A stretch of 64,000 nt of DNA from Priestia megaterium (GTDB lineage Bacteria > Bacillota > Bacilli > Bacillales > Bacillaceae_H), in assembly GCF_023824195.1 (NCBI RefSeq), contig NZ_CP085449.1, positions 9,011 through 73,010 on the forward strand, given 5' to 3'. This document shows, one piece after another, positions 15,958 through 24,404 of this stretch; position 1 is the first letter of the stretch; the number at the start of each line of letters is the position of its first letter. The notes below the pieces were generated by a model. The model was given only the letters and a program-made list of their open reading frames with translations. It did no database searches and was not told the DNA's origin. The position numbers and the translations under genes were made by a program.

Positions 15958-16710
15958 ATGAAACACACTCTTTCTATATTATTTTTAATCATGCTGCTTG
16001 TTGGTTGTTCATCCAATGCCAGTCCTGAAAACAATGAAAAAAATGCAGCGAACGAAAACCAAACAGAAAATAATACAGACGAAAAAAATGATGAAACGAA
16101 ACAGGAAAAGGATCAGGAACAAACTGAGAGAAAAAGTGACGAGTATCAGCCTAATTCTCAAGTAACAGATGACCATTCATTGCAAAAAGTCGGTCAGACA
16201 TATGCAGATGAAAAAGGTGAGGCTACATTAAAAGCAATTAAACCTTTGAATAAAACTTATAAACTTGGTGAAATTGAATTAACAATAAAAGAAATGAAAC
16301 TGATTCACTTACGACCTGATTACAGTATGATTGATTATTTTCACGTCTTAACACATGACGAAGAGTTTGATTTTGTTAAAGTTTTCGTTGAGATCAAAAA
16401 CAAGTCTTCAGAGAAAGTGAATTTTGCACCAATTGCCTTACTGAAAACGAATACAGGTGAAACATTTGATTGGCAAAAAGATATTTACCTTGAAGAGTTA
16501 AATGGTGAAATTGAAGGTAATGGCACGAAATTTGGAAATATTGGTTTTATTGTAAATGCAACAGGCGGTCATGCGCACAAAGATGGGCACAATGAGTCGG
16601 ACCAAAAGGAAGCAAAGGATATTAAGTGGGTTGAAATAACCACAAGTGATGTATTTGATAAAAACGAGAAAAAAATCAGCGAAGCACAAAAAATTAAAAT
16701 TGAGTTTTAA
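15958..16710 (+). CDS. Lipoprotein with DUF4352-like domain
   Basis: A 250-residue lipoprotein: signal peptide and lipobox LLVGC (Cys at about 17), then a 50-residue Asn/Glu/Lys-rich linker, then a beta-sandwich-like domain (about residues 95-250: YKLGEIELTIKEMKLIHLRP, VKVFVEIKNKSSEKVNFAPI). That order matches the immunoglobulin-like DUF4352/telomeric-repeat-type lipoproteins of Firmicutes. GGHAHKDGH is a His-rich loop that might bind metal. The start follows ACGGGGGAATCATC. Function unknown; it is anchored to the outer face of the membrane. Confidence 0.75.
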   Translation: MKHTLSILFLIMLLVGCSSNASPENNEKNAANENQTENNTDEKNDETKQEKDQEQTERKSDEYQPNSQVTDDHSLQKVGQTYADEKGEATLKAIKPLNKTYKLGEIELTIKEMKLIHLRPDYSMIDYFHVLTHDEEFDFVKVFVEIKNKSSEKVNFAPIALLKTNTGETFDWQKDIYLEELNGEIEGNGTKFGNIGFIVNATGGHAHKDGHNESDQKEAKDIKWVEITTSDVFDKNEKKISEAQKIKIEF

Positions 16711-16731
16711 TAAAAGCTACCAATTAATATA

Positions 16732-16758
16732 CCCATCTTTAAAGATGGGCCTTTTTGT
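16732..16758 (+). terminator. Intrinsic terminator after the lipoprotein gene
   Basis: CCCATCTTT pairs with AAAGATGGG and is followed by CCTTTTTG. Confidence 0.8.
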
Positions 16759-17249
16759 TTATAAAGTTGCACTTCTATAGCTTATAAATATAATAATGAC
16801 ATGAAAACACCCCTCCTAAAAGTTCTGTTTAGAAGAGGCTGGGACAAAAAACTATCTCAAAATTAAAAGCAGTTCCTAACGCTGTAAAGGAATCGATTTT
16901 TTATGCCTAATTTAGCTTAACGTTGTAAATCCGCATCTTCCTGACTGACGCTACCCCAACTACATAATAAAGAAAATTGTTCGTAAAGGTATGTGTAAAT
17001 AACAGAACGTCCGAAAAGTGTTTTTTAATTTTTGCGGATATATATATAAGTTGGAATTAGTAGTTTCCTATATGTCCGTAAACGTATACTTTATTGAACA
17101 CTCCTTGAGCACCAATGCACACATTTTGTGTTAGTTTTTGCTGAGAGAAAGAGTAACTTTAGGGTTGCTCTTTTTTACGTTGAATGGTATAATTTCCAAA
17201 ATATAAAGATTCTACATGGTTTTAGTTTTGTAAGATAAAACTTATCGGA
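16759..17249. other. Intergenic region, no gene recognised
   Basis: It contains AAGAGGCTGGGACAAAAAAC at about 16834, a sequence often seen in intergenic and insertion-element-end DNA of Firmicutes. No transposase relic can be read around it, and nothing else is recognisable. Confidence 0.4.
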
Positions 17250-17281
17250 GAACCGCCTTACTTTTGTAGGGCGGTTTTTTC
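17250..17281 (-). terminator. Terminator of the small-protein cluster
   Basis: ACCGCC and GGCGGT arms followed by T6 on the plus strand. It sits directly downstream of the leftward small-protein genes, with A-rich flanks giving some T residues on the minus strand. Confidence 0.6.
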
Positions 17282-17284
17282 GTG

Positions 17285-17467
17285 CTATTTTTTTGGATGG
17301 TATCCAAGGTTTGCATTTACTTTTCCAGTTAGTCCATCGTTTTCAGCAGGAATTTTGTTTCCGACAGATTGGGGTACATCTACTGGTTGGATACTTCCAC
17401 CGTTTGTATCATAACTATTGCTATGATTGTTATTATCATGCATTTGATTAAAACCGTGTTCTGGCAT
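17285..17467 (-). CDS. 60-residue Asn/His-rich small protein, unknown
   Basis: A hydrophilic protein beginning MPEHGFNQMHDNNNHSNSYD and ending KVNANLGYHPKK, behind the strong site AGGAGGTGTTTTT. It has no membrane segment or cysteine. It is last of three same-strand small genes. Short, polar, Asn-rich proteins of this kind are common in spore-formers, but no family can be named. Confidence 0.6.
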   Translation of the reverse strand: MPEHGFNQMHDNNNHSNSYDTNGGSIQPVDVPQSVGNKIPAENDGLTGKVNANLGYHPKK

Positions 17468-17507
17468 AAAAACACCTCCTAGCTGTATTACTTGATTGCG
17501 CTTTTTA

Positions 17508-17798
17508 TTATTCTGATAGTTCTGATTTATATATGCGACCACAAGCTATCTTTGCTACAGCAATGCCACCGTCAGCCATTATTCCTTCAATTCCAGCACC
17601 ATCAAAAATACTACTATCGTTAGCACATTCAACAGAAACTACAGCAACACAATTAGAATAGTTTTTATTTTCTCTTTCACTTTCACTATAATTTTTAGCT
17701 CTCTGATTTGCAATAGCGTTAACCTGTTCGCGTGCCTGCTTTCTAGGGTTAAATCCTCCAATAAGACCATCCTCAAACATCCCAGCAAAAGGGAGCAT
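17508..17798 (-). CDS. 96-residue small protein, paralogue of the upstream gene
   Basis: The protein shares the block RAKNYSESERENKNYSNCVA with its upstream neighbour (KAKEYSNSERENKNYCDCVV). The two also share a C-terminal IACGRIY motif (AKIACGRIYKSE here, ARLACGRIYTSG there). The Gly/Ala-rich C-terminal half (GAGIEGIMADGGIAVAKIAC) is mildly hydrophobic. The ATG at 17798 follows GGAAGAAGTGATTTTT. Function unknown; a small secreted or spore-associated peptide is possible but unsupported. Confidence 0.55.
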   Translation of the reverse strand: MLPFAGMFEDGLIGGFNPRKQAREQVNAIANQRAKNYSESERENKNYSNCVAVVSVECANDSSIFDGAGIEGIMADGGIAVAKIACGRIYKSELSE

Positions 17799-17820
17799 AA
17801 AAATCACTTCTTCCATTTCA

Positions 17821-18176
17821 TTATTCACAAGGTCCAGAAGTATAAATTCGTCCACACGCTAGCCTTGCTGCAGGAAAACCGCCTAAGGCACCTAGCCCTG
17901 CTCCTACAGGCCCCCAAGAGCAGCACCAGCTACCGCACATCCAGCAGCTACCGCAACTACACAATCACAGTAATTTTTATTTTCTCTTTCACTATTACTG
18001 TATTCTTTAGCTTTCTCATCAGCATTATCTGTTACTGATTTAAAATCACCTGGATTTAAGTCTACTCCAAAATATTCTCCTGTAGAAACTTCTCCGGTTA
18101 AAACCTTGCTTGGATCAAGAGACCTAGCTGCTCTACGAACTGATCGAGGAGGTCTAAGTCTATCTCTTAATGACAT
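17821..18176 (-). pseudogene. Frameshifted paralogue of the 96-residue protein
   Basis: Starting at an ATG behind GGAGGTCAATTAA, 90 codons are open (SERENKNYCDCVVAVAAGCA, then VAGAALGGL) before a stop at 17904. One extra base in the G5 run just before the stop opens the frame PVGAGLGALGGFPAARLACG, then RIYTSGPCE, ending at 17821. The recovered tail matches the IACGRIY end of the neighbouring paralogue, so this is one gene disrupted in a homopolymer (true mutation, slippage site or sequencing error). Confidence 0.65.
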
Positions 18177-18432
18177 TTAATTGACCTCCTAAACGTATTA
18201 TTTGATTTGTGTTGAAGAAAATAAGAGGTAGTATGAGGAAATTACTAATACAACTACTCACGAAAAGACTTTTAATTTTGCGTATGAGTTCGCTAGCAAC
18301 ACGATTTTAGGCAAAAAAAGAGCAACCGTGATTATTTCGGCTGCTTTTAGTAGAGCTCATACATATTTGATGTATGAAATAAGCTATTTTCATCATATTT
18401 TTCGCATATAGGCAATTTTTTATAGGGGTTAA
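18177..18432. other. Intergenic region before the composite repeat
   Basis: A weak hairpin (AAAAGAGCAACCG / CGGCTGCTTTT, about 18315-18350) is visible. No gene or other signal is seen. Confidence 0.4.
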
Positions 18433-18729
18433 CATATGTATAAAAGACAGCTTTTTTATACATTCTTTCTTTATCTATTCCTCTGAGAAAGCCTTTCATA
18501 TCAAGGGTGTATAAAAAGCTGCATAATTCGTAATAGGAATCTTTTTGAAACCCTTACTCCCATGAGGGTTCTTTTTGGTTTGTATTCCGGAAAGTCACAT
18601 TATGGTAACCAACTTTTTATGCCGTATACAGTTAAAAAGAGAAAAAACCCCTGTGCCTATTCAGGAGTTTTTTAAAGGTCATGCTAGGTGAGATGATGCT
18701 CTCCATCATCTTGAGTAGTTTGCTTAACA
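18433..18729 (+). repeat. Composite dispersed element, copy 2
   Basis: It consists of a 93-nt block (18433-18525) that differs at two positions from the copy at 25765-25857, then a hairpin with ACCCTTACTC / GAGGGTTCTTTTT, then ATTATGGTAACCAAC with tail ATGCCGTATACAG. A second hairpin (AAAACCCCTG / CAGGAGTTTTTT) and TTGAGTAGTTTGCTTAA close the unit. It encodes nothing. Confidence 0.8.
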
Positions 18730-18750
18730 TAGTCAATAACTATACATAAT

Positions 18751-18792
18751 AAAAAAGAAAGTCTACTGAGGATCTCAGTAGACTTTCTTTTA
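18751..18792. terminator. Bidirectional intrinsic terminator
   Basis: AAAGAAAGTCTACTGAG pairs with CTCAGTAGACTTTCTTT, with A and T runs outside. The next 280 bases up to 19076 hold no recognisable gene. Confidence 0.75.
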
Positions 18793-19076
18793 GTTCATTT
18801 ATAAAACCCCGAAGTTAATTTTACTTCTTGTTATAAGAATATGTACGTTTCTTCTCTTTATAACTTGTACCAACATATAAAACCAGTTGAAAGAGTGGTT
18901 CTTTCACTGGCTTTATACGAGGTGTATTTATTTAATGCATTATAGCATCATAGATAGTTTGCGCAAATGCATTTTGTATTATAAATACTAGTTCTTAACT
19001 ACTGATGATTTTCATCTCGTATAGCACCAGGAAAGGCTAATCTTCTTTTGTGACTAAACTTTCAAAAGTAGACAGA

Positions 19077-19120
19077 AAACACCCTAACTCTTTAAAACAT
19101 AGTCAGGGTGTTTTCGTTTT
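19077..19120 (-). terminator. Terminator of the TerC-family gene
   Basis: AAAACACCCTAACT pairs with AGTCAGGGTGTTTT, located 20 bp beyond the stop codon on the minus strand. Confidence 0.75.
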
Positions 19121-19139
19121 GATCATACTGATTATATTT

Positions 19140-19910
19140 TTAAGCTGAAGGCTTTTCTAAAGACTTATTGCTCGGTGCAAACCAACCAAGTAGAGCAATA
19201 CCAACTAATACTCCATAGAAGATTAATGTCCAAATAGTACTATGGGGAAAATGAGGGTCTAAGACACCTATATCCTTATGAGCAAGTGTAATAACAGCAA
19301 GTTTGACACCCACCCAAGCAACAATGGCATATGCTGTAGTTTCTAAGGCAGGACGCTTTTCGAGGAGTTTTACAAACCAGGTCGCTGCAAACTTAATCAA
19401 GATAAGACCTGCAATCCCCCCCAAAACTACAACTGCAAATTGTCCGCCATCCATACCACCAATTTCGCCAAACTGTGAATCTGGAAGACCAAGGGCTATA
19501 GCTACCGCAGCTAAAATGGAATCAACTGCAAAAGCCAAATCAGCTAACGCAATTTTTCCTACTGTCGGCCAGAATCCTTTTCCAGCAGATTCCTTTTCAG
19601 CATTATGAATATTCTCGTTGTGTTTCCCAAACCGTGCCTTAAGGACATGCTTCAAACCTAAATACAGAAGATAAGCTGCTCCTACCGCCTGAATCCACCA
19701 GACATTGGCGATAAATGAAATAGCGAAGAGAGCACCGAATCGAAAAATAAATGCCATAAGAATTCCATAATTAATTGCTTTTTTCTTCTGATTATCTGGT
19801 AGATGTTTAGCTATGACTGCTAGTACAAGAGCATTGTCAGCCGATAATAAACCTTCTAAACCAATTAGAATTAACAACGCCCAAGCGTATTCGATCCATA
19901 TGGACTCCAT
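19140..19910 (-). CDS. ykoY: TerC-family membrane protein (YkoY/MeeY-like)
   Basis: A 256-residue TerC-family protein with about seven membrane segments. The metal-site motifs LEGLLSADNALVLAVIAKHL (residues 18-37) and IALADLAFAVDSILAAVAIA (about 119-138) contain the acidic residues typical of the family. GGMDGGQFAVVVLGG and KRPALETTAYAIVAWVGVKL resemble B. subtilis YkoY more than YceF. YkoY (MeeY) supplies manganese to exported proteins. I looked for a yybP-ykoY manganese riboswitch upstream and do not see its conserved core, which is unusual for this gene type. The start follows GGAGGAAGATAG. Confidence 0.85.
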   Translation of the reverse strand: MESIWIEYAWALLILIGLEGLLSADNALVLAVIAKHLPDNQKKKAINYGILMAFIFRFGALFAISFIANVWWIQAVGAAYLLYLGLKHVLKARFGKHNENIHNAEKESAGKGFWPTVGKIALADLAFAVDSILAAVAIALGLPDSQFGEIGGMDGGQFAVVVLGGIAGLILIKFAATWFVKLLEKRPALETTAYAIVAWVGVKLAVITLAHKDIGVLDPHFPHSTIWTLIFYGVLVGIALLGWFAPSNKSLEKPSA

Positions 19911-20253
19911 CTATCTTCCTCCTTTCCAAAGTATAATTCATTATGTTAAAGAATTTGCTTACATTAGAATGACCATCTATATGAACGGTAATCCTAGAGA
20001 ATGGGACTTTCATTATTTTAACACTAATTCTATATATAATATTTATTAAAATTTAAATGTTCAGAAGTTACTTGTGTAACTTTGCTAATAATTCTTTTGA
20101 ATATTGTAAACACCTTTTAACACCTCTATAATTACCTCATTTTTAGTGAAACAAAGCTGGGCTACTACAGTATGATTATGAGGGAGCTAAACTGTACATA
20201 TGTGAAATGCATGTAAATAATAATATCACTTATATAGAACTGGGGATTTTAAT
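19911..20253. other. Intergenic region between divergent genes
   Basis: Only AT-rich promoter-like sequence is seen. No riboswitch core or gene is recognised. Confidence 0.4.
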
Positions 20254-20898
20254 ATGATTATTTTAGTAAAGCTAAAATTATATATTATTGGACTATTACT
20301 GCTAATTAGCTTTATATGTACTGGTATCTTAGTTAAAATAGAAAAGTTTAGTGGATTTGACAAATGGTTATCATCTATTATTCATCATAAACGCTCCTCT
20401 TTCTTAACACCTATAATGAAATTTTTTGATTTTATTGGATCAACTTACTTTGTTATTGTAATCTGCCTTGCAATTTTATTTTACCTTTATTTTGTAACTA
20501 AACGTCGTTTGGCTTCTGTTCTATTTGTTGTTGCCATGATAGGAGAAAGACTGCTTAGCGAGGGTCTAAAGTATTTATTTAGCCGTTCACGACCAGATGG
20601 ATTTCATTTAGTAGAGGTAGATAAACATAGCTTTCCTAGTCAACATGCTATGAATTCCTTTGTTCTTTACGGTATACTTCTATTTCTGTTATGGACACAT
20701 TTAAAGAGCAATAAAATAAAGGTTCTACTTTCCTTACTAGCAAGCATTCTTATCTTAGTAATGGGATTCAGTCGTATTTATCTAGGTGTACACCATCCAA
20801 GCGATATTTTAGGCGGATACCTTATTAGTGCGCTTTGGCTCATAATTATAATGATATATACAGGTCATTATAAAGAAGAAAAGAAAATGCCTAACTGA
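20254..20898 (+). CDS. PAP2-family membrane phosphatase
   Basis: A 214-residue PAP2 protein with about six membrane segments. The three catalytic motifs are in order: KYLFSRSRP (about 106-114), SFPSQHAMNS (about 127-136) and SRIYLGVHHPSDILGG (about 172-187). The middle motif is PSQH where PSGH is usual; the catalytic His is kept. Substrates in this family include undecaprenyl pyrophosphate, phosphatidylglycerol phosphate and other lipid phosphates; which one is used here is not clear. The start follows TGGGGATTTTAAT. Confidence 0.87.
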   Translation: MIILVKLKLYIIGLLLLISFICTGILVKIEKFSGFDKWLSSIIHHKRSSFLTPIMKFFDFIGSTYFVIVICLAILFYLYFVTKRRLASVLFVVAMIGERLLSEGLKYLFSRSRPDGFHLVEVDKHSFPSQHAMNSFVLYGILLFLLWTHLKSNKIKVLLSLLASILILVMGFSRIYLGVHHPSDILGGYLISALWLIIIMIYTGHYKEEKKMPN

Positions 20899-21078
20899 TT
20901 AATGTCAATTTGGTGACATAAATGTCTCATACAAAGATGGTAGTTAACACAAGATTAATTATGATCATTATTGTGACTATGGTATAAAACTCCTCCGGTT
21001 TTAGAATAGTAATTTCGTTTGATTTTTTAAAGAATAGGCAATATAAATAAAAACAAAGAAAAAGGAGAAATAAGCTAT

Positions 21079-21720
21079 ATGAATAAAAAAATGGTAGTGC
21101 TTTGTATTTCATTAGCAGGTGCTTTAGCTACAGGATCTCTTGTAGGATGCTCTAATCAAAATGATTCATCTCAAAATACATCACAAAGTAAAAATAGCTC
21201 TTCTGAAAATAAATCAAATTTACAACAGTACTCTAAAGATCCGGATAGTAAACAGCAAGGTGAAGATTTTGATTTAATAGGGACGCTAGACAAAGAAACG
21301 AATGATGAGTTGACACTTGTTATCGATGATAAAAAAGTAAAGATACCTAAGAGTAAGTCGTTTAAAAAAGAAAAAGATACACCTAAGGATATTGGTGGAA
21401 AACAAGTAAATGTAGAGATTGATGCTAAAAATCAAAATGCAGAAAGCTTAGAGTTAACTCCTCAGGCAAAAGCAGATTCAAATGGTATATACGAAAAAGA
21501 TGCGGATGGAGACTACAGTATAATTGGAAAGTTAATCAATGAAACAGATAATGACGTAACAATAGAAGTGTCTAGTGGAAAAAAAACTTATAAAAAATCT
21601 AAAGACTTTGAGCAAGATAACGACAATATATCGGGAGATAGTAAAAATAAAGTCGTGCGATTAGAAGTAAAAAAGAATGATGAAGTTGAAAGTCTTGAGG
21701 TAGATCCAGAGGATCAATAA
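21079..21720 (+). CDS. Lipoprotein, two-repeat, unknown function
   Basis: A 213-residue lipoprotein: signal peptide with lipobox SLVGC (Cys at about 24), a Ser/Asn-rich linker, then two related beta modules. FDLIGTLDKETNDELTLVID at about 58-77 is mirrored by YSIIGKLINETDNDVTIEVS at about 147-166, each followed by KKVKIPKSKSF or KKTYKKSKDF. The protein is very acidic at its end. The start follows AAAGGAGAAATAAGCTAT. No enzyme motif is seen. Confidence 0.7.
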   Translation: MNKKMVVLCISLAGALATGSLVGCSNQNDSSQNTSQSKNSSSENKSNLQQYSKDPDSKQQGEDFDLIGTLDKETNDELTLVIDDKKVKIPKSKSFKKEKDTPKDIGGKQVNVEIDAKNQNAESLELTPQAKADSNGIYEKDADGDYSIIGKLINETDNDVTIEVSSGKKTYKKSKDFEQDNDNISGDSKNKVVRLEVKKNDEVESLEVDPEDQ

Positions 21721-21961
21721 ATGGAATAGAGAATTTAAGTAGCTTATTTGTTTTACTTATAATGTATGTTTTTTTCTTTTAAAAAAGGGTAAGAACTAAA
21801 TAAGATCATGTTAATTCTTAAAGTTAACACTTTTCCCCTTTTCCAAACTATTTCGTTGGATATAGGCGCCATAATAGGCGTCTTTTTTTTGCACAAAAAA
21901 GGCAATCCACTACGTTTTCATGAATATAGATAGGAAAATAGTGAAGAAAGGGAAGGTGTGA

Positions 21962-22105
21962 ATGATAAGAAAGTTAAAGTTATCTATTCCTATTTTAATT
22001 TTAATGATACTATGGACAATTATTCTGTGGATAGAAAAACAAGTTATTGTGGCCTGTTTTCTATGGATTGTTTATAGCACCTTGCAGTTTTTTCGAAGGA
22101 AATAA
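21962..22105 (+). CDS. 47-residue membrane peptide
   Basis: A short gene with a clear ribosome site (GAAGGTGTGA) just before the ATG. The protein has a basic start (MIRKLKLS), a hydrophobic segment IPILILMILWTIILWIEK, a second segment VIVACFLWIVYSTLQF, and a basic end FRRK, giving a helical hairpin. A weak hairpin with T8 (21862-21893) precedes it. The family is not recognised; the good start signal and topology support it being real. Confidence 0.5.
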   Translation: MIRKLKLSIPILILMILWTIILWIEKQVIVACFLWIVYSTLQFFRRK

Positions 22106-22226
22106 GAAATAATTTTTATCCTTTAAATAAAGATTTTTAAGAAAGTATATGAATCGTACATAGAGGATTTCTAATAGACCTTTGAATTTCTTTAGCAAAA
22201 CTACAAACTTAACCTCCTTACATAAA

Positions 22227-22263
22227 CCAAAGACACTGGGTCTTAACCAGTGTCTTTGGTTTA
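22227..22263 (-). terminator. Intrinsic terminator near ftsW
   Basis: CCAAAGACACTGG pairs with CCAGTGTCTTTGG, 54 bp beyond the ftsW stop; it could serve either strand. Confidence 0.65.
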
Positions 22264-22316
22264 TAATTTTATTTTATCCTCAATAATTTTTATAGAAAGG
22301 TCATTCAAGTAAGTCA

Positions 22317-23507
22317 TTAAACGCTTTTCAATTCCTTTGGATCTTTTACTTTATTTTTATATTTCTTTTCATATTTATTAAACATGGATATATTCGCTAG
22401 TACTCCTACAGCAAACAGAAGCAATGTAAGAGAAGAACCACCATAACTTACAAAAGGTAATGTTACACCTGTGATAGGAAGAAGTCCCGTTACTGCTCCA
22501 AGGTTAACAAATGCTTGAATGCCAATCATGACCGAAATACCGATAGCTAGTAGTGCCCCAAAAGGATCGTTGCATCTTCTTGCTATTTTTAAGCCTTGCA
22601 AAATAACAAAAAATAGTAACCCTAATACAAGCAGAACTCCCCAAAAACCTAACTCCTCAGCAATAATTGCCATAATAAAATCTGTATGGGATTCAGGAAG
22701 ATAACCTGCCTTTTGAACACTTTGTCCTAATCCCATCCCTGAGAGTCCGCCACTCCCTATAGCCAAGTAGGAATTAACCAGTTGGTATCCATTTCCTTGT
22801 TGGTTTTCAAAAGGATGTAGATAACCTGTAAAACGAGCTAAACGAACAGGTGAAAATACGGTGTCGATATGTCCCGTTATTAATAGAACGACTAACATAA
22901 TAAGGATGCCTACTACTCCTAGTAAGGCAATCTTTAGCATTGATTTTCCAGAGATACCTGAACATAAGACAATAGCTGCAACTGTGCCTAAAATAAGTAA
23001 AATCCCACCGTAATCGGGTTGTAAAGCAATTAAGAAACAAATAAACAACACAATAAGGATAGGCGGAATAATAGAGCGCTTTAAATCATTGATATACTCT
23101 TGTTTATTCGCAAAAACAGCCGATAAATATACAATGATTGTTAGTTTCGTAAATTCTAGTGGTTGTATTCTAACCGGTCCCAGTATAAGCCAACTTTGTG
23201 CATTTCCTGCCGTATGTCCAAAAATAAGGACCAAGGTAAGAAGCGATATCACTGTTACTAATAAGATTTTTAATATTTTTTTCTCTCGATAAATTTTATA
23301 AGGAATAAAGGCAGCAATACAGAAGAAGAAAAAGCCTGCTATCAGAGCAAGTTTTTGCTTTTGATAAAAATAATCCCCTTCAACACCGTAACGACTAACA
23401 GCCGTTACCATACTAGCACTGTAAACCATGACTAAGCCGATGAGACTTAGAATAATTAAGGCTACAATAAATTTGTAATCATAACATTTTACTATTCTCT
23501 TAAACAT
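22317..23507 (-). CDS. ftsW: SEDS-family glycosyltransferase FtsW
   Basis: A 396-residue SEDS protein with ten predicted membrane segments, the peptidoglycan polymerase of the division machinery. Diagnostic motifs are MVYSASMVTA, LGPVRIQPLEFTKLTII, IALQPDYGGILLI, the large loop ESHTDFIMAIIAEELGFWGV and the closing LPFVSYGGSSLTLLLFAVGV. PESHTDFI and the FtsW-like C-terminus distinguish it from RodA. The start follows GGAACGAGGAATTTTT. It is not in a cell-division cluster here, so it may be the YlaO-type housekeeping FtsW or an additional paralogue. Confidence 0.9.
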   Translation of the reverse strand: MFKRIVKCYDYKFIVALIILSLIGLVMVYSASMVTAVSRYGVEGDYFYQKQKLALIAGFFFFCIAAFIPYKIYREKKILKILLVTVISLLTLVLIFGHTAGNAQSWLILGPVRIQPLEFTKLTIIVYLSAVFANKQEYINDLKRSIIPPILIVLFICFLIALQPDYGGILLILGTVAAIVLCSGISGKSMLKIALLGVVGILIMLVVLLITGHIDTVFSPVRLARFTGYLHPFENQQGNGYQLVNSYLAIGSGGLSGMGLGQSVQKAGYLPESHTDFIMAIIAEELGFWGVLLVLGLLFFVILQGLKIARRCNDPFGALLAIGISVMIGIQAFVNLGAVTGLLPITGVTLPFVSYGGSSLTLLLFAVGVLANISMFNKYEKKYKNKVKDPKELKSV

Positions 23508-23549
23508 AAAAATTCCTCGTTCCTTGCAGGTATAAGATTCTTATTTTCA

Positions 23550-23807
23550 TTAGAAAAAAAAGATTCTTAGTAAATTATATAGAGTAAAAAGAACACTCAA
23601 TAGTATAATAACAGTTCCCTGTGTTTTGTTCTTTCGGACGATATAATCATTTACACCATGTAAGAGAAAAGATACTGAAACCATAAGAACAGCTATATTG
23701 TACCAGTAATCGCTATCAAATAGCCAAGCTATACTCATACAAATAAGCAATACAATCAACGTTGCATTTCGAATTCGATTGTCAGTAAAAATTTTTGCGT
23801 ATTTCAT
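23550..23807 (-). CDS. 85-residue small membrane protein, unknown
   Basis: Three hydrophobic segments (about residues 14-30, 35-51 and 63-84) separated by short polar loops (FTDNRIRN, VRKNKTQG). The ATG follows GTAGGAGATCTTT. It lies 42 bp upstream of ftsW on the same strand, so co-transcription is possible. No family recognised. Confidence 0.6.
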   Translation of the reverse strand: MKYAKIFTDNRIRNATLIVLLICMSIAWLFDSDYWYNIAVLMVSVSFLLHGVNDYIVRKNKTQGTVIILLSVLFTLYNLLRIFFF

Positions 23808-24161
23808 AAAGATCTCCTACTACCATTTCTTTTCTTATATATAGTTACGTTTTATTATTTACTTTCTCTCCCAACTTATTGGTTTATATTCTTCTTGGAC
23901 TATACCTTTTTTAAGACCAATAATCCTCTTTCTTCCAAAAATTCAGGACATATAGAACGTTTTAGTATATAATAAGTTGTTTTTTACGTTTTAATTATAG
24001 ACATCAGGATAAAAAAAACAATAAGAAATCAATTCTTTCTTTTTTATCCTATGTGCTATTAGCCAGCTAAATTAATTTTAGTACTTTTTGTACCTGATTA
24101 AAATACGCAGAGATACTTATTGAGAATTCTCACATCAAAGTGAGAAATAAGGAGAATTACT
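23808..24161. other. Intergenic region, nothing specific
   Basis: AT-rich sequence with a small stem TTGAGAATTCTCA at about 24119, just before the next gene's ribosome site. No gene is seen. Confidence 0.35.
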
Positions 24162-24359
24162 ATGTCATTTATTACTATAGATCATTTCTTTCATTACTTA
24201 ATACTGGATATCATCCTTAGTTTCCTCCTCCTTTGTTTTATTATCTTTATAGATAAATATTTTAGAAAAAATAAAGATACAGATGAAGAAAAGAGAAGAA
24301 AATATCAGAAAGATTTTATTACCTTGTTAGCAGTGGGGTTAATCGTTTATTTTATGTAA
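24162..24359 (+). CDS. 65-residue membrane protein, unknown
   Basis: One long hydrophobic segment (FHYLILDIILSFLLLCFIIF), a charged middle (DKYFRKNKDTDEEKRRKYQK) and a short C-terminal segment (FITLLAVGLIVYF). The ATG is behind AAGGAGAATTACT. It lies 45 bp upstream of corA in the same direction and may be co-transcribed. Confidence 0.6.
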   Translation: MSFITIDHFFHYLILDIILSFLLLCFIIFIDKYFRKNKDTDEEKRRKYQKDFITLLAVGLIVYFM

Positions 24360-24404
24360 CATACTATAAATAGAGAATGATTAATCACATGGAGGAGCAG
24401 CATC

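Noticed and set aside
16834..16960. GAGGCTGGGACAAAA sequence considered as an insertion-sequence end
   Set aside because: No transposase relic, terminal inverted repeat partner or target duplication is visible.
19911..20253. Search for a yybP-ykoY manganese riboswitch upstream of the TerC-family gene
   Set aside because: The conserved core of that riboswitch class cannot be read on the minus strand here.
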